In this document: in pieces, positions 35,411-44,255 of the stretch
Layout: every line of letters starts with the position of its first letter
How positions within the stretch are numbered: position 1 is the first letter of the stretch
Source: Allomuricauda sp.
Lineage (GTDB): Bacteria > Bacteroidota > Bacteroidia > Flavobacteriales > Flavobacteriaceae
Assembly (NCBI RefSeq): GCF_002699205.1
Contig: NZ_PABT01000018.1
Span: 1 to 63,045, forward strand
Direction: 5' to 3'
Length of the DNA stretch: 63,045 nucleotides
The notes under the pieces: generated by a model
What the model was told of the DNA's origin: nothing
Databases searched by the model: none
The model's input: the letters and a program-made list of their open reading frames with translations, nothing else
Translations under genes and position numbers: made by a program

Positions 35411-36383
35411 TGGGGGTTATGGAAAATTTTTTTGGTCCTGTTTTTGAAATCTTCACATCGGCTATGAATTCCAATGTCTGAATGAACTGATCCAGGTCTT
35501 GATTCTCAAAGGCTGCACTTATTCTTTTATTGGCGACCACACTGTCGGAAACAATAAAATCGGCTCCGTAAAATTCATTGATGGGCGACAATGCCTCCTC
35601 CAAGGTGAGATCGTGCAACAATAGAATATCATCTTTCCATGCCATGGTCCTTGAAACATCAAAATTGCGTTTTATCACCTCCCCTGTCTCTACGTTCCAC
35701 GAAAGTTCTTCATTCGGCCTCAATTGGATTTTATCACCTGAATCTTCCAAAACCACCTGCACCTTGCCACGCTCCAAAGACACGGTTTTTGTTGGTCCTT
35801 TGGTGTTCACATTGAATTTGGTGCCCAACACCTGTACCTCCAATCCGTCTGCACCCACCACAAAGGGGCGCTCTACATCCTTGGTGATATCAAAGTAGAC
35901 CTCTCCCTTTATCCAAACCTTTCTCCTATCATCCGCGAAAACCTCAGGAAATTTGAGTTCAGAACTTGAGTTCACCTTAACCAGTGAGCCATCGGGAAGG
36001 GCAACCTGTTTTCTCTCACCGTCCATGGCAATAATATGGTTGGTGTAGTCCGGTTCTTCGTCCCGGATAATTAAAAAAACACCCAAACCAACCAAAACCG
36101 CAGCTGTTACCGTAAGTAGTGTTTTAATTTTTGTGTTGAGGCTAATGAGTTTTGATGTTGGCTCTTGTGAAATCCCGATCAGGACCCGTTTTGCAAAGTG
36201 CTCCTTTCTTAGCTGAAGGGAAGGCCCGGAGTAACACTCCCATATCATCTTATAATCTTGGTAGCGTTCCCTAAAGTCATCATCGAGCAACAGGTTCACT
36301 TCAAACATGGATCTTTCCTGGTCTGTGTCCAGTTCCCCGGAAAGCTTTCGGGCACATTTGATATCCTCCTTGGATATTTCCAT
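35397..36383 (-). CDS. FecR-family anti-sigma factor (locus 3)
   Basis: 328 residues. N-terminal cytoplasmic part (KEDIKCARKLSGELDTDQER), membrane helix (LLTVTAAVLVGLGVFLII), FecR domain (KQVALPDGSLVKVNSSSEL, VWIKGEVYFDITKDVERP, LEVQVLGTKFNVNT) and C-terminal DUF4974-type region (LHDLTLEEALSPINEFYG). First gene of the locus 3 operon on the minus strand, before sigma, SusC, SusD, YdcF-like and GH92. Confidence 0.93.
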   Translation of the reverse strand: MEISKEDIKCARKLSGELDTDQERSMFEVNLLLDDDFRERYQDYKMIWECYSGPSLQLRKEHFAKRVLIGISQEPTSKLISLNTKIKTLLTVTAAVLVGLGVFLIIRDEEPDYTNHIIAMDGERKQVALPDGSLVKVNSSSELKFPEVFADDRRKVWIKGEVYFDITKDVERPFVVGADGLEVQVLGTKFNVNTKGPTKTVSLERGKVQVVLEDSGDKIQLRPNEELSWNVETGEVIKRNFDVSRTMAWKDDILLLHDLTLEEALSPINEFYGADFIVSDSVVANKRISAAFENQDLDQFIQTLEFIADVKISKTGPKKFSITPSDEK

Positions 36384-36727
36384 ACTTTGTCTTTTACCAA
36401 TAGGAGGGTCGGAAGTTATAATTACCCCTAGTTTGGTATGTCACTAAAACGAAAAGAGTAAATTAACTTAAGGTTAACCTGTCGTGGGTTTATCCTATGC
36501 TACCAGTCCCTGGCAAAAAAGATGGATGGCCACCCAACTATGGCAAATAGTGTTGAGAGCCTACCCACAAAGGCTATATTGAGTCATTGGACGCTGATTC
36601 TCTATACGATACCTTGAACCACGATCAGTACGGTTATCTTGAACCTATGTCTAACATAAGAAAAGGCCCATAAAGAGCCTTTTCATCCACTGATCCATAA
36701 AATTTGAAACCAATAATATATAACCTT
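36384..36727. promoter_or_regulatory. intergenic region upstream of locus 3 and downstream of locus 4
   Basis: 344 bases without a gene. It holds the 10-bp palindrome AGGTTAACCT (36471-36480) about 90 bases before the FecR start, with a neighbouring TTAAC-N5-GTTAA repeat (36463-36477), and a terminator near 36660. I found no consensus promoter for the FecR gene. Confidence 0.35.
36660..36684 (-). terminator. terminator of the locus 4 operon
   Basis: GAAAAGGC / GCCTTTTC, 8 bp, 9-nt loop, about 44 nt after the SusD stop on the minus strand; the T-rich arm runs into CTTATG. Confidence 0.7.
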
Positions 36728-38530
36728 CTAGTCCCAACCAAAGACCTGCTCCAAAGAAGGGTTCAAGGTAATTTCCGAAGCCGGTATAGGACGGTAATAG
36801 TGTTTGGGCTCTTGGAAGGTGCCCCGTTCCGGTGTAGCAATGATATGTCCGTTGGTTCCGTTGGACAAATACACATCGGCACTTATACTGCCAATTTGCC
36901 CGGTCACATAGTAAACCAAGGGAATTCCCAAGGAATTTAGTTCTTTAGGGTCTGGAACGGATTCCGCCCCACCCAACAAAACAATGTCCTCTACTCCATC
37001 GCCGGTTAGGTCAAATCTGCCCAATGAAGGAAAGTACATGCCCACGGGTTCCTCTTCCATGACTTTCCCTGCTGCCCAACGATTCAAATCATCCAATCTT
37101 CTGCCTTCCAAGGCCAATTCCACCCTCCGTTCCCTTCTTATTTCCAAAAGAACCGGATTGGACACTTGAGGATATTTCTGTGCCAGATAGGTATCCATGG
37201 TTGCTGCCATTGTTAAATGGGGCATTCCCACACGGTCGCGCAACACATTGACAGTAGCATCCAAATCTGCCTGTGACAGCGTTCCTAGTTCGGCTTTGGC
37301 TTCTGCATTAGTGAGAAGCACTTCCGCATACCTTAGTACTGGAATATCGATATTTGCCCGGACATCATACGATGCACTGTTGGCAAAGCCCTTAATTTGA
37401 TGATAGCCCGTAAAATTCTTTTTAAGTTCTTGTACGTAATCGGCATTGCCCGGACTATAGGTAGAGGTATATTCCAACTGCCAACCCGGATATGCATAGG
37501 TTTGTGACAACCGTGGATCCCTATCGACAAACTCTTCCACAAAGGTCATAGTGTCCGTATTGGGACGTTCACTAAAATAACTGCCGTCCACCATCAGATA
37601 AGCAGTAAGCAAATCCCGGGCAGGCCCTCCTTCATAACTGCCGAACATATATTGTGAATCACTGGCATTCTTCACATCCTGCTCGAAAATGTTGGTCAAA
37701 ATAACCTCGGGGTTTCCACTTAAATCCTGACTTTCAAAAAGGGTATGGTAATCAGCCGTCGGATTACCCGTGTTGTAAATGGAAAATCCTCCATCATTGA
37801 TAACTTTCTGTGAAATCTCCACGGCCAATTCCAAAAAGGTGTTCGCGGTCCCCTCCAAACCTAATTCACTATGATACTTTCTGAAAGTACCTTCATAAAG
37901 GGCATTTCTGCCAAAATAGGTACCCACCACCCATTTGCTAACTGCACCGGTGGCAACATCCGCCATCACATGGTCAAAGGCAAACCGGTAATCCTCCATT
38001 ACCTTTTCAATTACGAATTCCCGTGGGTCACTTGGTTTAAATAGCAGTTCATCATCTGAAGTGCCCAAAACCGTGTCATACCATGGCACATTGGAGTATC
38101 TTTTTACTTTTTCCATATAAAACTGCGCCCTAAAAAAGCGGGCCACACCCACATAATGGTTTCTTATTTCATCTGTTACTTCCGCATTTTCAGCATGTTC
38201 AAGAAAAAAGTTGATATCACGTAGGGCACTCCAATCCCAACCGGAATTGATAGTATATGAATTGGCATCCGTAGTCATAATCGTCTTGATTTCACGATTG
38301 CCGGTAGTAGCCATATTGTCTGTCCCCTCATCCGCAGAATACATCTCAATACCAGGAAAATTGTACAGTCCGTTTATATAAATGGAAAGGTCTTCCTCAG
38401 TATTAAAGAATTTTTCGGCCCCTATTTCGGTTTCGGGTAGTTGCTCTAAAAAATCGTCGTTACAGCTACAGTTGGCCAAGATGGCAATCACAATGACTGT
38501 TGTTCTCATAAGTTTTAATTGAATTTTCAT
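36728..38530 (-). CDS. SusD/RagB-family lipoprotein (locus 4)
   Basis: 600 residues, on the long side for SusD. Signal peptide with a Cys pair (LANCSC) followed by NDDFLEQ. SusD features: VGVARFFRAQFYMEKVKRY, VLRYAEVLLTNAEAKAELG, RRERRVELALEGRRLDDLNR, and YYRPIPASEITLNPSLEQ at the end. Partner of the SusC 19 bases upstream. It is the last gene of an operon that starts with a phosphodiesterase and is not accompanied by sigma/FecR genes. Confidence 0.95.
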   Translation of the reverse strand: MKIQLKLMRTTVIVIAILANCSCNDDFLEQLPETEIGAEKFFNTEEDLSIYINGLYNFPGIEMYSADEGTDNMATTGNREIKTIMTTDANSYTINSGWDWSALRDINFFLEHAENAEVTDEIRNHYVGVARFFRAQFYMEKVKRYSNVPWYDTVLGTSDDELLFKPSDPREFVIEKVMEDYRFAFDHVMADVATGAVSKWVVGTYFGRNALYEGTFRKYHSELGLEGTANTFLELAVEISQKVINDGGFSIYNTGNPTADYHTLFESQDLSGNPEVILTNIFEQDVKNASDSQYMFGSYEGGPARDLLTAYLMVDGSYFSERPNTDTMTFVEEFVDRDPRLSQTYAYPGWQLEYTSTYSPGNADYVQELKKNFTGYHQIKGFANSASYDVRANIDIPVLRYAEVLLTNAEAKAELGTLSQADLDATVNVLRDRVGMPHLTMAATMDTYLAQKYPQVSNPVLLEIRRERRVELALEGRRLDDLNRWAAGKVMEEEPVGMYFPSLGRFDLTGDGVEDIVLLGGAESVPDPKELNSLGIPLVYYVTGQIGSISADVYLSNGTNGHIIATPERGTFQEPKHYYRPIPASEITLNPSLEQVFGWD

Positions 38531-38549
38531 GGTTCCGTTTGATTTATGG

Positions 38550-41500
38550 TTAGAAACTTACATTTACACCCAAGGCATACTTGCGCTGATATGGGTATTG
38601 GTAACCACTGGTTTCGGTTCTGCCCGGACTATATGCCGGGTTCAATCTATTGTCTATATCGGATATGGATTCAGGATCGAAAAACTCGGAGACTTCCGAC
38701 CATTCAAAAAGGTTGTCCCCGCTAAAGAATATTCTGAGGGAAGAAATCCCCATTTTATCCGTATAGCGAGAAGGGATGGTGTAACCAAAGGTTATATTCT
38801 TGAGTCTTAAATAAGCTGCGTTCAACATATAGGCCGTCTGCGGAATGGCCAACCCTTTGGCTTGGTCTATTCGCTCTCCCAAGTTTCTGTCGGCCAACCA
38901 AGATTGGGCCACGGGATACTTGGCATCAGTGTTCGCATTGGCAAGTCCACTTGCTATATATGCTTCGGAATGCTGCGCCATAAGTTCGGGGGAATCATCC
39001 GCAGCCCGGTAATAATCATTCAAATGGTCATAACCTCCTGCATAGGGTTGTTGGTAGAACCCCCAGTACAAATAATCTTTTGGATAATAATCACGCTTAG
39101 CCACCCCCTGAAGGAATATACCCAGGTCAAAATTGTTCCAATCCAAATTTAAGTTAAGGCCGATCCGATATCTCGGCATCATATTGCCGATAACACTTAT
39201 GTCCTTGGGGTCGTCTTCTGTGTTTCCAACTTCAATGGCTCCATTTCCATCTTGATCCACATACTTGGGCCAACCCTCCACGATTTCCAAGGCTCCCCAG
39301 GGAATAATGCTGGTTTGGTCCAAAGCATCAATTTCTTCCTGGGAATGAAAAAGCCCGTCAGAGGTCAATCCCCAAATCTCTCCAAGTTCCATACCCTCTC
39401 GGTATTGAATAAGACTATTGTTAGGGTTGTCAAACCTTGTTATAAAAGAGCGACTGTCACTGAGAATGAAGGTAGCACTAAGGCCAAAAGGTTTATTGGT
39501 TCCAAAACTATTTTGATAACCTATAGAGAGTTCCCATCCTTTGGTTTTTAAATCCGCCGCATTCTCCAAAGGTTCCGATGCTCCCAACACCCCGGGCAAG
39601 TCTTTTCCAAGGGTAAGCATATCTTTGGTATCCCTCCTATAGATATCAAAACTGGCGTTGATCTTATTGTTGAACAATCCTATATCCACTCCAAAGTTTT
39701 GGGTTGTAACGGTTTCCCAGCCATAATTGTCAGAAACTAAGTCCGGAGAGGATATTTGTAAGGGTAATTGACCTCCAATAATATAACCTGCGTTTATTGC
39801 CGTCATGGTTGGGATATATCCAAATGCCCCAACATCCTGGTTGCCCAATGTACCGTAAGAAGCCCTTAATTTAAGGAGGTTTATCGTTGGGGTCAGGCTT
39901 TCCATAAACGATTCCCTTGAAACATTCCACCCTGTGGAGACGGAAGGAAAGAAACCAAATCTCTTGTCTTTTGGGAAACGTGAAGAACCATCATATCTAC
40001 CGTTCAACTCCAATATATATTTATCTTTAAAGATGTAATTTGCACGGTAAAACGCCCCCCTGACGGCCCATTTATAGATGGCCTGGCTTCCCTGAATATC
40101 TCCGGTAGCCAATTGCAAAGTAGGTAACGAAGAAGCAATTACTCCATTTCGGTTAATGGAAGTGTACTCATCATAGTATTCTTCTTGGTTGTACCCGGCC
40201 AACAGTGTCAATGAATGCTCTTCGCCCAGGTTTGGAGTAAAAGTGCCATAAACATTTAGAACGTTGTACTGTTCTTCCCCAAAACCTTTCCAAACCTTGT
40301 TCTCCCCTTCTTCCCTAATGTCATTCGGGGCAAAACCAATCCTTATTTTGGAATAATTGGCAGCATAGTTTTGGTTTTCCTGCTCATAGGTGTATTCCGC
40401 ATTCACCTTTAATACATCATTTAAAATCCATGCTTGAGCCGTGAAATTGGTTCTAAATGTACTTGTTCTATATTCCTCTTCCCCCCCATCGGTCAATCTT
40501 GCCGCCATTCTACCTACAGTGGTATTGGCCCAGCTTCCGTCCGGATTAACAGCATATTCATAGGTATTGAAATTGTAAAGTGTGGTAATGTCAAAATAAG
40601 ATGGGTTTCTTCGCTTACCCGCGATGTATGAGGTATTAGTGCCCAGACTAAGCCAATCATTCAATTGAGCGTTCAACTTAGTTCTTATGCCGGAACGGGT
40701 ATAGTAATCATCTGCCAAGATAAGTGAGCCATTGTCTTTGTTGTAAGTACTTGAAACAAAATAATTAAGCTTATCTGTTCCTCCCGTAATACTAAGATTA
40801 TGATTGTTTGAATAAGTAGTGCTGGAGAGAAAATAATCCGTCCAATCCCGGTTGCCCATATATTCCCACATTCCTGTATTCGGGTTGACCCTAGCTCCAA
40901 CAGTACCGTTGGGGTCATTACTTCTTTCCCTTGCCCACTGCCATTGGTCATCGGTAAAAAATTGATTGTCCCAAGGGGTATTTCCCGAAAAGGTTTTTTG
41001 TAATCTCATATAGATATAGGGGTCATCTATTTTATCAGGGGTTACGGTTGGGGTGCCCACGGTAACACTCGTGTTATAGCTAATGTTGGTTTTACCTTCC
41101 TTGCCGTTTTTGGTGGTGACCAATACCACCCCAAAGGCTGCTCTAGCTCCATAAATGGTTGCAGAAGAAGCATCTTTCAGCACTGAAATGCTCTCAATAT
41201 CTTCTGGGGCTATTTGATTGAGGTAAGTTATATCGGACGGAATGTTATCGATTAAAACCAAAGGATTGCCTCCATTGATAGACGTAAACCCCCTAATATT
41301 TATTTTCGGCGTAGCCCCGGGAGCACCACTGGAAAAATCGACATTAAGACCTGGTGACATCCCTTGAAGTCCCTGGGTCACATTATTGATCGGCCTTGTG
41401 CTCAATTGCTCTACCGATACGTTGTTCACTGCCCCGGATAGATTGACTTTTTTCTGTTTACCGAAACCGACTACCACAACCTCATCCAAGGCCTGTACAT

Positions 41501-41786
41501 CTTCTTGTAGAACAACGTTGATCGTTGTCATAGAACGTATTTCCACCTGTTCTGTTAAAAAACCTATATTGGAGAATTCCAAGATTTGTCCTTCTTCCGC
41601 CATTATGCGATAGTTTCCGTCAAAATCAGTAGTGGTTCCTATTGTAGTGCCTTTTACCACCACCGAAACCCCGGGTATGGGCATATCGGCTTGGTCCAAT
41701 ACCGTTCCATTTATTTCATTCTGACCAAAGCCGATGAAGCTTACGCCCAATAGAAATAAGAAAATTGAATAGTTTTTGATGTTCAT
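38550..41786 (-). CDS. SusC/RagA-family TonB-dependent transporter without STN domain (locus 4)
   Basis: 1078 residues. The signal peptide (VSFIGFGQ) is followed directly by the carboxypeptidase-regulatory-like domain (about 24-95: NGTVLDQADMPIPGVSVVV, TTTDFDGNYRI). Then DEVVVVGFGKQKKVNLSGAV, plug with LVLIDNIPSDI and ATIYGARAAFGVVLVTTKNG, and barrel. The lack of an STN domain matches the lack of sigma and FecR genes here; control instead appears to be by the divergent TetR regulator. Twenty bases separate it from the phosphodiesterase gene upstream. Confidence 0.95.
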   Translation of the reverse strand: MNIKNYSIFLFLLGVSFIGFGQNEINGTVLDQADMPIPGVSVVVKGTTIGTTTDFDGNYRIMAEEGQILEFSNIGFLTEQVEIRSMTTINVVLQEDVQALDEVVVVGFGKQKKVNLSGAVNNVSVEQLSTRPINNVTQGLQGMSPGLNVDFSSGAPGATPKINIRGFTSINGGNPLVLIDNIPSDITYLNQIAPEDIESISVLKDASSATIYGARAAFGVVLVTTKNGKEGKTNISYNTSVTVGTPTVTPDKIDDPYIYMRLQKTFSGNTPWDNQFFTDDQWQWARERSNDPNGTVGARVNPNTGMWEYMGNRDWTDYFLSSTTYSNNHNLSITGGTDKLNYFVSSTYNKDNGSLILADDYYTRSGIRTKLNAQLNDWLSLGTNTSYIAGKRRNPSYFDITTLYNFNTYEYAVNPDGSWANTTVGRMAARLTDGGEEEYRTSTFRTNFTAQAWILNDVLKVNAEYTYEQENQNYAANYSKIRIGFAPNDIREEGENKVWKGFGEEQYNVLNVYGTFTPNLGEEHSLTLLAGYNQEEYYDEYTSINRNGVIASSLPTLQLATGDIQGSQAIYKWAVRGAFYRANYIFKDKYILELNGRYDGSSRFPKDKRFGFFPSVSTGWNVSRESFMESLTPTINLLKLRASYGTLGNQDVGAFGYIPTMTAINAGYIIGGQLPLQISSPDLVSDNYGWETVTTQNFGVDIGLFNNKINASFDIYRRDTKDMLTLGKDLPGVLGASEPLENAADLKTKGWELSIGYQNSFGTNKPFGLSATFILSDSRSFITRFDNPNNSLIQYREGMELGEIWGLTSDGLFHSQEEIDALDQTSIIPWGALEIVEGWPKYVDQDGNGAIEVGNTEDDPKDISVIGNMMPRYRIGLNLNLDWNNFDLGIFLQGVAKRDYYPKDYLYWGFYQQPYAGGYDHLNDYYRAADDSPELMAQHSEAYIASGLANANTDAKYPVAQSWLADRNLGERIDQAKGLAIPQTAYMLNAAYLRLKNITFGYTIPSRYTDKMGISSLRIFFSGDNLFEWSEVSEFFDPESISDIDNRLNPAYSPGRTETSGYQYPYQRKYALGVNVSF

Positions 41787-41806
41787 AAGGTTCTAAATTT
41801 GTTGGT

Positions 41807-43060
41807 TTATTTGTTTTCAACAACCCATGTATTTAGGGTGGTATTGGGTGTTTTCAAAAGCAGTTTGAAAAATCCTTTGGGTAGTTTTCGAACAGGGATG
41901 ACCACACCCCCATTTTCTATTTTTACGGATTCCAAGTGTTCGTACCGATCCGTACCCCCAGTTGGAAATTCATTGGTTTTACTGATCAAGAGATTAGCCT
42001 TACCCTCTGTTTTAGCCTTCCAGCTCACCCGTAGGTTTTCACCTTCTATCTGGGCGGTCATGTCAAAGGCATCAACGTGTTTGATTAATGAAACCCCATC
42101 CCATTCCCTTTGTATTTCCACTGGGATTTGTAGCCCCATGAAATCCGTCATGGTGGGTAGGATATCGACAATGGCAGGGGTTTCTTCCTTGAAATAGGCA
42201 TTTGTTTCTTTAAGGTTGGTTATGATCCAAGTACTCCGTTCCCTAAGGGATTGTCCGCCATGGTGCCTGCCATCTTCAGGACTTCTGCCATGGTCCGTGG
42301 TTACCACCAACAACCACTCTTCATCAAAATTCTCTTCCCTTGATTCTATCGCTTTATAAATGCGACCTACCAGGTCATCCTCAAAATGGACAGCGGCATT
42401 GAAACGTTCACTATCACCAAACCTATGTCCCATATCATCGGTGAATTCCAAATAGACCCAAGAAAGATCCGGAGCGTAATTTTCGATGGCTTCTGCCGCT
42501 TTATCGGCCACGGTGAAATCGATGAGTTTCATGAAGTTGCGTTCACGATCATGTGGGTAATTGATGGTATCATGCTCCAAGCCGTCAAAAAAATAGTCGA
42601 CCTTGATATGCCCGGTTTGCTCCAAACCTTCCCCGACCAACTTGGTCCTATTGTCCAACCAGGAGGAAAACACAGCAATGGTTCCATTAGGTCTATTGTC
42701 TTTAAATAGCCTGAAAATTGTCGGGTAACTGTAATTGGGAGCTTTAATCCCATTGCCCCATACATTGTGCTTGTAGGCCCATGTCCCCGTAAGTAGACTA
42801 TTGTATCCTACCGCTGAAATAGTGGGTGTTTCGGTATATGTTCCCTTACTACCTCCCACAAAGGCTTCGGTATAACTGCCCACTTTGGAAATGGCATCAA
42901 GATTTGGAGTGTGGGCTTCCTTTAACTGATCGGCAGAAATACCGTCCACGATGATAAAGACTACTTTTCTTTTTAGACTATCGGGGACCAAGAAATCGTT
43001 GGCATGAATTGAACCGAACATTAGTCCGACAAACAGGTATAGGGTTATTTTATCTTTCAT
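41807..43060 (-). CDS. alkaline-phosphatase-superfamily phosphodiesterase/nucleotide pyrophosphatase, exported
   Basis: 417 residues from the preferred start at 43060 (MKDKITLYLFVG), which begins a good signal peptide (MFGSIHA); the frame runs to 43114 and would overlap the operator. Type I phosphodiesterase (NPP) fold: KVVFIIVDGISADQL (first metal Asp), TYTETPTISAVGYNSLLTGT (nucleophile Thr region), LEFTDDMGHRFG and VVTTDHGRSPEDGRHHGGQS (metal-binding Asp and His). The family hydrolyses nucleotide, phospholipid or other phosphodiesters. A C-terminal beta-type segment of about 90 residues follows. First gene of locus 4; likely the enzyme that defines what its SusCD pair imports. Confidence 0.88.
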   Translation of the reverse strand: MKDKITLYLFVGLMFGSIHANDFLVPDSLKRKVVFIIVDGISADQLKEAHTPNLDAISKVGSYTEAFVGGSKGTYTETPTISAVGYNSLLTGTWAYKHNVWGNGIKAPNYSYPTIFRLFKDNRPNGTIAVFSSWLDNRTKLVGEGLEQTGHIKVDYFFDGLEHDTINYPHDRERNFMKLIDFTVADKAAEAIENYAPDLSWVYLEFTDDMGHRFGDSERFNAAVHFEDDLVGRIYKAIESREENFDEEWLLVVTTDHGRSPEDGRHHGGQSLRERSTWIITNLKETNAYFKEETPAIVDILPTMTDFMGLQIPVEIQREWDGVSLIKHVDAFDMTAQIEGENLRVSWKAKTEGKANLLISKTNEFPTGGTDRYEHLESVKIENGGVVIPVRKLPKGFFKLLLKTPNTTLNTWVVENK

Positions 43061-43084
43061 GGTTTGATGGGTTAAAATTTGGGT

Positions 43085-43115
43085 CAAAGGAAAATAAATT
43101 GAACGAATGTTCAAT
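43085..43115 (-). promoter_or_regulatory. promoter of the phosphodiesterase-SusCD operon with TetR operator 1
   Basis: The operator is ATTGAAC-GAAT-GTTCAAT (43098-43115), a perfect 7-bp inverted repeat. On the minus strand TTG (43114-43112) is followed after 19 bases by TTCCTTTG (43092-43085), one base off the Bacteroidota -7 consensus TAnnTTTG. The operator therefore covers the -33 element, a position suited to repression. Confidence 0.65.
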
Positions 43116-43155
43116 TAATAAAAGTTTAACTAATCGTTATTGGATCGCAAAATAA

Positions 43156-43185
43156 ATTGAATGGATGTTCAATTAATTATTTTTG
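43156..43185 (+). promoter_or_regulatory. promoter of the TetR gene with TetR operator 2
   Basis: The operator is ATTGAA-TGGATG-TTCAAT (43156-43173), sharing the outer arms and size (18 bp) of operator 1, 58 bp away centre to centre. TTG at 43157-43159 plus 18 bases plus TATTTTTG (43178-43185) is a perfect Bacteroidota promoter, with the operator over its -33 element. This implies autorepression of the TetR gene. Confidence 0.7.
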
Positions 43186-43224
43186 AAATATGTATACTTG
43201 TCATTTATAAACAGAGTAACAGAA

Positions 43225-43824
43225 ATGGGTAGAAAAAGCTTAGGGAGGACAAGAAAAATAGAAATTATTAAATCATTTTATGAGGTGGCCAAAAACATTG
43301 GACTTGAAAATGCTTCCATCGCCAAAGTGGCCAATCACATGAATATCAGTAACGGTCTGGTAATGCATTATTTTAACACAAAAAAAGAATTACTGATCGG
43401 TCTTAACGAATATATTTTGGAACAACATTTACATGTGATGACAGATGACCATAAGGGCAACATAAAAAGCCGTCAAGACCTTGAAAACCTCATTGGAAAC
43501 CTTTTTTCGAGAAAATGGAACAAATATTTTGATGATGGTGTGTTCTATAGTTGCTATGCTTTGATCTATCGAAACGAGGAAATTAACAACAGTTTTAAAC
43601 AATATCTATTAAAATTGCATGAGGTACTAAGGGAATCTTTAGAGAAAGCAAAAAACAATGGCATTATTAAAAATACCAATATTGAAGAATTGACAGAAAT
43701 TATATTTGCAATGGTCGATGGGGCTTATTACTACATGGGCATGTTTGACCAAAAAGATGAAGTGAGCAAAAAGCAACAGCAGATTTACATTTCACACTGT
43801 CTTAATCTGTTCGAATATTACTAG
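43225..43824 (+). CDS. TetR/AcrR-family repressor of locus 4
   Basis: About 199 residues from Met at 43225 (MGRKSLGRTRKI); the annotated-length frame from 43183 starts inside the promoter -7 element and is unlikely. N-terminal HTH: IIKSFYEVAKNIGLENASIA, KVANHMNISNGLVMHYFNTK. The C-terminal ligand-binding part is helical (EELTEIIFAMVDGAYYYMGM). Divergent from the phosphodiesterase-SusCD operon, with two matching palindromes in between, so it very probably represses both directions. The inducer should be a product of the imported ligand. Confidence 0.9.
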   Translation: MGRKSLGRTRKIEIIKSFYEVAKNIGLENASIAKVANHMNISNGLVMHYFNTKKELLIGLNEYILEQHLHVMTDDHKGNIKSRQDLENLIGNLFSRKWNKYFDDGVFYSCYALIYRNEEINNSFKQYLLKLHEVLRESLEKAKNNGIIKNTNIEELTEIIFAMVDGAYYYMGMFDQKDEVSKKQQQIYISHCLNLFEYY

Positions 43825-43826
43825 TC

Positions 43827-44084
43827 ATGGCAGTATTTTTTGAGACCCTTGGTTGGCTGGGCACCTTTTGTTTCCTTTTTTCCTATTTTATGCTCATCAA
43901 AAAAAAGTGGTCGTCACATCAATCCATCTATCATTGGTTCAATATTTTAGGAAGTGTTTTTTTTATAATGAACGGCGCCTATTATTCGGCGTGGTCAGTG
44001 ATATTTGTTAATTTTGCTTGGGGTTGCATTGCCGTTTACGGTTTAATGAAAGATCAAGGAGCCACTAAAAAGCCCCAACAGTGA
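43827..44084 (+). CDS. small membrane protein, CBU_0592-like
   Basis: 85 residues, starting 2 bases after the TetR stop, hence same transcript. About three membrane helices (LGWLGTFCFLFSYFMLI, WFNILGSVFFIMNGAYY, VIFVNFAWGCIAVYGLM) and the charged KKKWSSHQSIYHW loop, the layout of CBU_0592-like proteins. Function unknown; perhaps a transport accessory. Followed by no clear terminator. Confidence 0.75.
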   Translation: MAVFFETLGWLGTFCFLFSYFMLIKKKWSSHQSIYHWFNILGSVFFIMNGAYYSAWSVIFVNFAWGCIAVYGLMKDQGATKKPQQ

Positions 44085-44255
44085 TTCATTGCACAACTGG
44101 TTCAATACTGTTTGCCATGGTTGACAGGTTTGGATTAACCGTAATATTTTCATTGATGCTCATTGTTTTTTTAATGCGGTTAAATTTTTAAAAACATTCT
44201 TGAACCAATAGTTCAACGGGAACCCCTCCTTAGTAATAAATAAATCAATAGGTTC

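Noticed and set aside
43061..43114. Longer N-terminus of the phosphodiesterase
   Set aside because: It would place the start inside operator 1, and the signal peptide begins at the Met at 43060.
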